Part shown: positions 5,994 through 10,632 of the stretch, piece after piece | Numbering within the stretch: position 1 is the first letter of the stretch | Layout: each line of letters opens with the position of its first letter | From: an uncultured Collinsella sp. | GTDB taxonomy: Bacteria; Actinomycetota; Coriobacteriia; Coriobacteriales; Coriobacteriaceae | DNA: 10,632 nucleotides | Reading direction: 5' to 3' | NCBI GenBank assembly: GCA_934617135.1 | Contig: CAKTUC010000045.1 | Location: forward strand, 1 to 10,632 | Notes under the pieces: generated by a model | What the model was told of the DNA's origin: nothing | The model's input: the letters and a program-made list of their open reading frames with translations, nothing else | The model's database searches: none | Program-made: the position numbers and the translations under genes

Positions 5994-7157
5994 CTAATAC
6001 AGGCCCGCCTCGCGAATAGCCTCAACAGCCAAAGCAATCTGATCGGGCGGCAGCACCAGCGCCATACGCACGTGCCCCTCGCCCGAAGGACCAAAGCTCG
6101 CACCCGGCGTCACAACGACACCGGCCTTCTCCATGAGCTCCTCGCAAAACGCCATCGAGTCGGTGCGGCCACCGGGAAGCTTGGCCCACACGAACATGGA
6201 GCCATGCGCGTTGGGGCGCTCCCAGCCCAAGCCCTCAAGACCGTCGCACAGGGCATCGCGGCGCTCCTGATACTTCAGGCGCTGCGCCTCGACCTCATCG
6301 CGCGGACCGTTGAGGCAGGCGATAGCGGCCTTCTGGATCGGGAAGAACATGCCAAAGTCGATCTGGCTGCGCAGCTTGGCGAAGGCCGAGACCACGTCCT
6401 CGCGACCGACCAAAAAGCCGATGCGGGCGCCGGTAACGTTGAACGACTTGGAGAGCGAGAAAAACTCCACGCCCACCTCGAGCGCGCCAGGATACTGCAG
6501 GAAGCTGCCACCCGGCTCGCCATCGAACACGATGTCCGAGTAGGCGTTGTCGTGGACGATCAACAGGTCGTGCTCGCGGGCGAAGGCGATGATCTCCTCG
6601 TAAACCTCGGGCGTGCCCACCGAGCCCACCGGGTTGGCGGGCAGCGACACGATCATGTACTTGGCGCGGTCGGCGACCTCAGGATCAATGCCCGCCACAT
6701 AGGGCAGGTAGTTGTGCTCGGCGACCAGCGGGTAGTACTCGAGCTTGGCGTCGGCGATCTTGGCACCCGCCTCAAAGACCGGGTAGCACGGATCGGGCAC
6801 CAGAATCGTATCACCCGGGTCGAGCAGCGCCAGACCCAAGTGGCCCACGCCCTCCTGCGTGCCGTTGCACGACTGCACCATGGACGGCGTAATGCCCGAA
6901 ACGCCAAAGCGGCGCTCGTAGTAATCGCACACGGCCTGCTTGAGCTCGGGCAGATCGCGCAGGGCATACTTCCACATCTCCGGGTCCTGCGCGGCCTGGG
7001 TCAGCGCCTCGACCACGTGGTCGTACGGCTTAAAGTCGGGCGTGCCCACACTCATGTTGTAAATGGTCTTGCCCTGGGCTTTAAGCGCAAGAAGCTTGTT
7101 GTTGAGCGAAGCGAAAACCTCCGCGCCAAAGCGGTCGAGACGCTGCGATGCCTGCAT
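5994..7157 (-). CDS. Class I/II PLP-dependent aminotransferase, LL-diaminopimelate aminotransferase (DapL)-like
   Basis: A 387-aa fold-type I aminotransferase. Features: NMSVGTPDFKPYDHV near the N terminus, YALRDLPELKQAV, SCNGTQEGVGHL (phosphate-binding region), the LPANPVGS block with Asn176, HDNAYSDIVFDG with the PLP-ring Asp203 and Tyr206, SLSKSFNVTGARIGF with the Schiff-base Lys237, and GEGHVRMAL with the carboxylate-binding Arg364. The SFLQYPGALEVGVEFFSLSK and NAHGSMFVWAKLPGG stretches are closest, from memory, to LL-DAP aminotransferases. Alanine/aspartate-type or acetyl-DAP aminotransferase activity cannot be excluded. The start is placed at 7157 because AAAGGTGG lies just upstream. 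An in-frame ATG 30 codons earlier (7247) would add a basic stretch encoded across the terminator hairpin, so I reject it. It lies downstream of nadE on the same strand. Confidence 0.85.
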   Translation of the reverse strand: MQASQRLDRFGAEVFASLNNKLLALKAQGKTIYNMSVGTPDFKPYDHVVEALTQAAQDPEMWKYALRDLPELKQAVCDYYERRFGVSGITPSMVQSCNGTQEGVGHLGLALLDPGDTILVPDPCYPVFEAGAKIADAKLEYYPLVAEHNYLPYVAGIDPEVADRAKYMIVSLPANPVGSVGTPEVYEEIIAFAREHDLLIVHDNAYSDIVFDGEPGGSFLQYPGALEVGVEFFSLSKSFNVTGARIGFLVGREDVVSAFAKLRSQIDFGMFFPIQKAAIACLNGPRDEVEAQRLKYQERRDALCDGLEGLGWERPNAHGSMFVWAKLPGGRTDSMAFCEELMEKAGVVVTPGASFGPSGEGHVRMALVLPPDQIALAVEAIREAGLY

Positions 7158-7175
7158 GGTGCCACCTTTCGATAC

Positions 7176-7207
7176 AAAAAACGCGGCGCTCCGACAAGAG
7201 CGCCGCG
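7176..7207 (-). terminator. Strong intrinsic terminator between nadE and the aminotransferase gene
   Basis: On the minus strand CGCGGCGCTC, loop TTGTCG and GAGCGCCGCG form a perfect 10-bp GC stem, followed directly by TTTTTT. It ends 18 nt before the aminotransferase ATG. That leaves no room for a promoter plus leader after it, so aminotransferase mRNA should pass through it. It may serve as the nadE terminator, as an attenuator of the downstream gene, or both. Confidence 0.88.
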
Positions 7208-7296
7208 CGATACGGGCCATCAGATTGCAAAAGTGTAACGCTTGCATCCCCCGTTTTGGTTCAATTTAGCCAACCTTAGCCAATCGGAGCGCGGTG
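7208..7296 (-). promoter_or_regulatory. Leader region of the aminotransferase gene with possible antiterminator and tandem repeat
   Basis: Two exact TTGGCTAA direct repeats (minus strand; plus 7266-7273 and 7276-7283) have a 10-bp period, one helical turn, like a protein-binding site. Immediately 5' of them in the transcript, GCGCTCCGA (plus 7284-7292) is an exact complement of TCGGAGCGC in the loop and 3' arm of the terminator (plus 7186-7194), so the two pairings are mutually exclusive. No convincing -35/-10 pair was found here. The role is inferred. Confidence 0.4.
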
Positions 7297-9276
7297 CTAG
7301 TCGACTGGACGCAGCGCGTCGATCTGCGCGAGCCACAGACGCGAGCTGGCGTCGCTCGGCATGCGCCAATCGCCGCGCGGGCTGAGCGTGACCGAACCCA
7401 CCTTGGGACCGTCGGGCAGGCAGCTGCGCTTAAACTGCTGGGCAAAAAAGCGACGATAGAACGTGCGCAGCCACGTGTGGATGGTGGCCTCGTCGTAGAC
7501 GCCCTCAAAGCTCTTGAGCGCCATGTGGTAGATCTTGCCCGGCTCAAAGCCAAAGCGCAGCAGGTAATAGAGGAAATAGTCGTGCAGCTCGTACGGACCC
7601 ACCAGATCCTCGGTTTTCTGAGCGATCTCGCCATCGCCCGTCGGCGGCAAAAGCTCGGGCGACACCGGCGTGTCGAGGATGTCGAGCAGTGTGGCGGCGA
7701 TGCGACCGCCAAAGACATCGGCCGCATAGCGCACCAGATGGCGTACGAGCGTCTTGGGCACGCTCGCGTTGACGGCATACATGCTCATATGGTCACCGTT
7801 GTAGGTGGCCCAGCCGAGCGCCAGCTCGCTGAGGTCGCCCGTGCCGATGACAAAGCCGCCGGCTTGGTTGGCCAAATCCATCAGAATCTGCGTGCGCTCG
7901 CGCGCCTGGCTGTTCTCGTAGGTCACGTCTTGGACGGCCGGATCATGCTCGATATCCTTAAAGTGTTGCTCCACGGCCGCGTGGATCGAAACCTCGCGGA
8001 AGCTCACGCCCAGGTCGCGAGCGAGCGATTCGGCATTGGACTTGGTGCGATGCGTCGTGCCAAAGCCAGGCATGGAGACGGCCGTGATACCGGTACGTGG
8101 CAGGCCCAGGGCATCGAACGCACGAACAGTCACGAGCAGCGCCAGCGTGGAATCGAGGCCGCCCGAAAGACCGATGACGGCCGCCTTGGTTCCCGTATGC
8201 GCAAGGCGCGTCTTGAGGCCGGCGGTCTGCAGGTCGAGGATGGTCTCGCAGCGTTCTGCCAAGTCGCCGTGGTCTGCCGGGACAAAGGGCGCGCGCGGGA
8301 AGACGCGGTCGATGTCGCAGGCATCGCGCAGGGCGGGTTCTTCTGCGAGCGTGCCCTCAAACGAAAACTCAACGGTCGTGGCCTCCGGCGCTTCATCCGG
8401 GCGCGTCCAGGTCGTCGAGCGGCGGCGCTCGGCCACCAAGCGGTCAAGGTCAACGTCGGCCACTGCCATATCGCAGGTGAGGAGCCTGGTCGCAGCCAGC
8501 TTCGAGCCGTTTTCGTAGACGAGGTTCTCCCCCGCAAAGACCATATCGGTCGTGGACTCGCCCTCGCTCGCGTCCGCGTAGGCATAGGCGCAGTAGAGGC
8601 GCGCACTCTGGTTGGAAATAAGGCTACGGCGGTAGTCTGCCTTGCCGATAATCTCGTCGGAAGCAGAAGGATTGAGGATCACCGTTGCGCCGGCAAGCGC
8701 CATCTCGGTCGAAGGGGGCGCTGGCACCCACAGGTCCTCGCAAACCTCAACGCCAAGCACCATGTCCTCGGCACCCTCGTCACAGCAACGATAGATAAGC
8801 CCCGAACCAAGCGGCACCGGACCCTGGCCGGCAAATTCAATCCACATGGGATCGGCGGGTGCCGGAGCAAACCAGCGGCGCTCATAGAACTCGCCATAAT
8901 TGGGCAGGTGCTTCTTGGCCGTAAGGCCCAAAAGCTCGCCCGCGCAGCACACGGCAGCGCAGTTGTAGATGTTCTCAGCCACCGCAACGGGAAGACCGAC
9001 CGTAAAGACAATCGGCAGCTCGCGGGTCTCATCGAGAATACGCACAAGCGCGGCCTCACAGGCATGCAGCAGCGTGCGGTTATGGAATAGGTCGGCCGCG
9101 GTGTAGCCGGTCAGGTTAAGCTCGGGCAGCACAAGCGCACGAACGCCGCGCTCGGAAGCCTCGCGAACAGCCGTCAGTGCCACCTCGGCATTGCCCTCGA
9201 CATCGGCCACGCGAATTCGCGGCGAGGCCGCCGCAACACGCAAATAGCCATCAGACTGAGAAAGGTGAAGATCCAT
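7297..9276 (-). CDS. nadE: Glutamine-dependent NAD+ synthetase
   Basis: Makes NAD+ from deamido-NAD+ and ATP, using ammonia released from glutamine; the last step of NAD synthesis, in the cytoplasm. It is 659 aa, the long two-domain form close in length and pattern to the M. tuberculosis enzyme (679 aa). The N-terminal nitrilase-type glutaminase carries the Glu-Lys-Cys triad: Glu52 in [11 protein letters not shown], Lys121 in [17 protein letters not shown], and Cys179 in GVEVCEDLW. The C-terminal synthetase carries the ATP-binding loop SGGLDS (371-376), followed by [12 protein letters not shown] and [12 protein letters not shown]. The frame stays open 89 codons further upstream. The start at 9276 is chosen because the family begins there ([15 protein letters not shown]) and GGGAG lies about 8 nt before the ATG. 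It is transcribed divergently from the membrane-protein gene at 9482. Confidence 0.95.
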   Translation of the reverse strand: MDLHLSQSDGYLRVAAASPRIRVADVEGNAEVALTAVREASERGVRALVLPELNLTGYTAADLFHNRTLLHACEAALVRILDETRELPIVFTVGLPVAVAENIYNCAAVCCAGELLGLTAKKHLPNYGEFYERRWFAPAPADPMWIEFAGQGPVPLGSGLIYRCCDEGAEDMVLGVEVCEDLWVPAPPSTEMALAGATVILNPSASDEIIGKADYRRSLISNQSARLYCAYAYADASEGESTTDMVFAGENLVYENGSKLAATRLLTCDMAVADVDLDRLVAERRRSTTWTRPDEAPEATTVEFSFEGTLAEEPALRDACDIDRVFPRAPFVPADHGDLAERCETILDLQTAGLKTRLAHTGTKAAVIGLSGGLDSTLALLVTVRAFDALGLPRTGITAVSMPGFGTTHRTKSNAESLARDLGVSFREVSIHAAVEQHFKDIEHDPAVQDVTYENSQARERTQILMDLANQAGGFVIGTGDLSELALGWATYNGDHMSMYAVNASVPKTLVRHLVRYAADVFGGRIAATLLDILDTPVSPELLPPTGDGEIAQKTEDLVGPYELHDYFLYYLLRFGFEPGKIYHMALKSFEGVYDEATIHTWLRTFYRRFFAQQFKRSCLPDGPKVGSVTLSPRGDWRMPSDASSRLWLAQIDALRPVD

Positions 9277-9310
9277 AAAAACGCTCCCGTGCGTAGCCGC
9301 CGTTCTAAAC

Positions 9311-9338
9311 ATAATTAGCGAGTCCCATTGTAGTTCAA
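9311..9338 (-). promoter_or_regulatory. Candidate sigma-70 promoter of nadE
   Basis: The minus strand reads TTGAAC (plus 9333-9338), 16 nt, then AATTAT (plus 9311-9316). The -35 matches 4/6 and the -10 4/6; the predicted transcript would start about 25-30 nt before the nadE ATG. No better pair was seen in the 205-nt divergent spacer, and no good promoter was found for the plus-strand gene at 9482. Confidence 0.4.
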
Positions 9339-9481
9339 TCACCATGCTCGTCCGCATCCCACCGATTTGGTGAGCTATTGATAACTTGATGGTATCTGGC
9401 AAACGACATACGCGTTTCACATCTGCTGGGTACCCTGATGGCTGCATGAAACGAAGCAGATTTACACCGGGAGGACCCCGT

Positions 9482-10435
9482 ATGACGACCAAGTACACCG
9501 ATGCGCCGCGCACGCGCGTCATGACTCCCGCCGCACTCAACAACGGCGTTCACGAGAACCACTCCATCGGCCAGACCATGGCCATCGCGCCCAAAAAAGG
9601 CCTGTTCGATGACATTTCCATTCCCCAGATCATCGCCGGTGCCGCAGCTGCCGCCACAAGTGTTGCGCTGGCCTCCAAGATTGGCATTGCCGGCTCGGTG
9701 ATTGGTGCCGCCGTGAGCTCGGTCATCACCGTCGTGTCCTCGCAGGTCTACCGCCACTTTATCTCTGCGAGCGCCGAGGCTATTAAAGGTACGCACGCCG
9801 CCGTCGACTATCCCGCCGGCGCCTACGAGCCCGTTGAGTCCAACGCCGACGAGCACCTCGGCGGAGCTGCAACCACACAGGAGATGCGCCAGATTGCGGG
9901 ACGCGCGACCACGGCCCGCGTCGCCCCCAACAGTCTGCGCGCCAAGGCCGCAGCAGAACGCAGCCAGACGCAAAAGAAGGTCATCATCTTCTCGGTCGCC
10001 ATTGCAATCGTTGCGGTCATCGCCTGCGCCGGCGCCATCCTTATCACCACCGCCGGCGAGGGTTTGGGCGCGCGCCCCGAACCGATCCTTTCATCGCGCA
10101 CGACCGAAAGCGATGCAAATGGCAACGCGCAGTCGCAGGATCAGCAGGCAAAAACGGACGATACGCAAGACAGTTCCACCTCTGCCGATTCGTCCTCAAA
10201 CACTCAAAACCAATCGCAGAACGCCGATTCCTCTACGGCCAGTAGCGGCACGCAGTCCGGCACAACTGACTCAAGTCAGACGACCGACGGCTCGCAGCCG
10301 AGCACGGGCGACCAGCCGAGCGGCAACACATCGGGGGCAGGTACGACCGACAGCGGCAACACCAGCAGCTCAAGCGGCACCGCATCCGGCACGACGCCTG
10401 ATAGCTCGAGCCAGGACACTACATCGGGCAACTAG
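9482..10435 (+). CDS. Membrane-anchored protein with Ser/Thr/Gln/Asp-rich C-terminal tail (unknown function)
   Basis: I do not recognise a named family. The 317-aa product has four visible parts. A polar N terminus (1-46) is followed by an Ala/Gly/Val/Ser-rich hydrophobic block (about 48-90, from IPQIIAGAAAAATSVALA to VIGAAVSSVITVV) that resembles a membrane module seen in many actinobacterial hypothetical proteins. A hydrophilic linker (about 91-166) follows, then one strong transmembrane helix (167-190) preceded by the basic QKK. The remaining 125 or so residues are almost wholly Ser, Thr, Gly, Gln, Asn and Asp, hence probably disordered. No LPxTG sorting signal or cleavable signal peptide is seen. 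The start at 9482 has GGGAGG 7 nt upstream; an in-frame ATG at 9386 lacks such a site. If the module spans the membrane twice, the N terminus would lie on the opposite side from the tail. The acidic tail is low in basic residues, which suits an extracytoplasmic location. Confidence 0.72.
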   Translation: MTTKYTDAPRTRVMTPAALNNGVHENHSIGQTMAIAPKKGLFDDISIPQIIAGAAAAATSVALASKIGIAGSVIGAAVSSVITVVSSQVYRHFISASAEAIKGTHAAVDYPAGAYEPVESNADEHLGGAATTQEMRQIAGRATTARVAPNSLRAKAAAERSQTQKKVIIFSVAIAIVAVIACAGAILITTAGEGLGARPEPILSSRTTESDANGNAQSQDQQAKTDDTQDSSTSADSSSNTQNQSQNADSSTASSGTQSGTTDSSQTTDGSQPSTGDQPSGNTSGAGTTDSGNTSSSSGTASGTTPDSSSQDTTSGN

Positions 10436-10469
10436 AAAGCTCCACTCCACTGATAGACGACCTGCATAG

Positions 10470-10503
10470 CGGGCGCGAATCGACTACGGTTCGCGCCCGT
10501 TTG
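10470..10503 (+). terminator. Probable intrinsic terminator after the membrane-protein gene
   Basis: CGGGCGCGAA (10470-10479) pairs perfectly with TTCGCGCCCG (10490-10499) across a 10-nt loop, followed by TTT, then GCC and TT. The stem is strong but the T-run is weak. It begins 34 nt after the stop codon. Confidence 0.65.
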
Positions 10504-10535
10504 CCTTAGGCGCCGTCATGGCAAACCCCGGGCGA

Positions 10536-10544
10536 TGGTAAGAT
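10536..10544 (+). promoter_or_regulatory. Candidate extended -10 promoter for the last gene
   Basis: TGG-TAAGAT matches the extended -10 form TGn-TATAAT (hexamer 5/6). It lies 29 nt before the ATG at 10574, leaving a leader of about 20-25 nt that contains the ribosome-binding site. The position 17 nt upstream reads TCATGG, a poor -35, which an extended -10 can tolerate. Confidence 0.4.
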
Positions 10545-10573
10545 GCTCTACGTGTGTAAAGAGGAGATTTGCC

Positions 10574-10632
10574 ATGAGCAAGACAATAGTTAAGCCCACG
10601 CTTTCGCTGGGCAACCACATCTATCTGTATCG
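10574..10632 (+). CDS. Unrecognised protein, first 19 codons only
   Basis: The ATG follows GAGGAG (10561-10566) at 7-nt spacing. The visible product is MSKTIVKPTLSLGNHIYLY and continues beyond the window. This is too short to assign a family, and there is no signal peptide within it. The call as a real gene rests on the ribosome-binding site, the candidate promoter just upstream and the preceding terminator. Confidence 0.6.
   Translation, partial: MSKTIVKPTLSLGNHIYLY

Noticed and set aside
7155..7172. T-box-like AAGGTGGCACC next to the aminotransferase start
   Set aside because: It resembles the T-box core but lies after the terminator and doubles as the ribosome-binding site. No specifier-loop or Stem I architecture was seen upstream, so it is more likely a coincidence.
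5973..7238. 421-codon plus-strand frame opposite the aminotransferase
   Set aside because: Antisense shadow with no ribosome-binding site or motif; the minus-strand gene has all PLP-enzyme residues.
7294..9090. 598-codon plus-strand open frame opposite nadE
   Set aside because: Shadow of nadE caused by G/C third-position bias; low-complexity Arg/Ala/Gly/His composition, no family features, and nadE itself is unambiguous.
10136..10432. Tandem repeats or CRISPR-like pattern in the Ser/Thr-rich tail region
   Set aside because: The DNA is low-complexity but has no regular repeat unit; the pattern follows from amino-acid composition.

Overview
The window looks like ordinary chromosome from a high-GC, low-redundancy bacterium. 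My best guess is the class Coriobacteriia, with a Collinsella-like relative. This is inferred from strong G/C third-position use, a long mycobacterial-type NadE beside a Firmicute-type DapH, an L-lactate dehydrogenase, and short intergenic spacers. No 16S rRNA or other taxonomic marker is present, so the assignment is tentative. There is no rRNA, tRNA, CRISPR array, transposase gene or phage gene.

Layout. (1) Positions 2-2162, plus strand: the end of dapA, then dapB and dapH, a compact operon for the meso-diaminopimelate/lysine branch. It makes tetrahydrodipicolinate and commits it to the N-acetyl route. (2) Positions 2163-2409: no gene, but three successive inverted-repeat structures. They are a 12-bp hairpin at the stop codon, a roughly 98-nt multi-segment rod, and a 21-bp terminator. 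(3) Positions 2410-5794, minus strand: a NdpA/YejK-type nucleoid-associated protein, a DUF2974 (Mbeg1-like) alpha/beta-hydrolase-like protein, and L-lactate dehydrogenase. Copies of a REP-like palindromic sequence lie on both sides of the DUF2974 gene. (4) Positions 5994-9276, minus strand: a DapL-like class I/II aminotransferase downstream of glutamine-dependent NAD+ synthetase nadE. A strong intrinsic terminator sits only 18 nt before the aminotransferase start. (5) Positions 9482-10632, plus strand: a membrane-anchored protein with a long Ser/Thr/Gln/Asp-rich tail, a terminator, and the first 19 codons of an unrecognised gene.

How the genes fit together. dapA, dapB and dapH give a run of the DAP pathway needed for peptidoglycan cross-links and lysine. 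The aminotransferase about 4 kb away could supply the DAP transamination step, but its subfamily resembles the direct LL-DAP aminotransferase rather than the acetyl-DAP enzyme. nadE makes NAD+ and ldh reoxidises NADH to regenerate it, which suits a fermentative anaerobe. The remaining genes look like housekeeping or lineage-specific genes without an evident joint pathway.

I found no convincing new multi-gene system. The most unusual signals are non-coding: the terminator-containing leader of the aminotransferase with a possible antiterminator segment, the long folded element after dapH, and the REP-like pair embedded in the ldh terminator.
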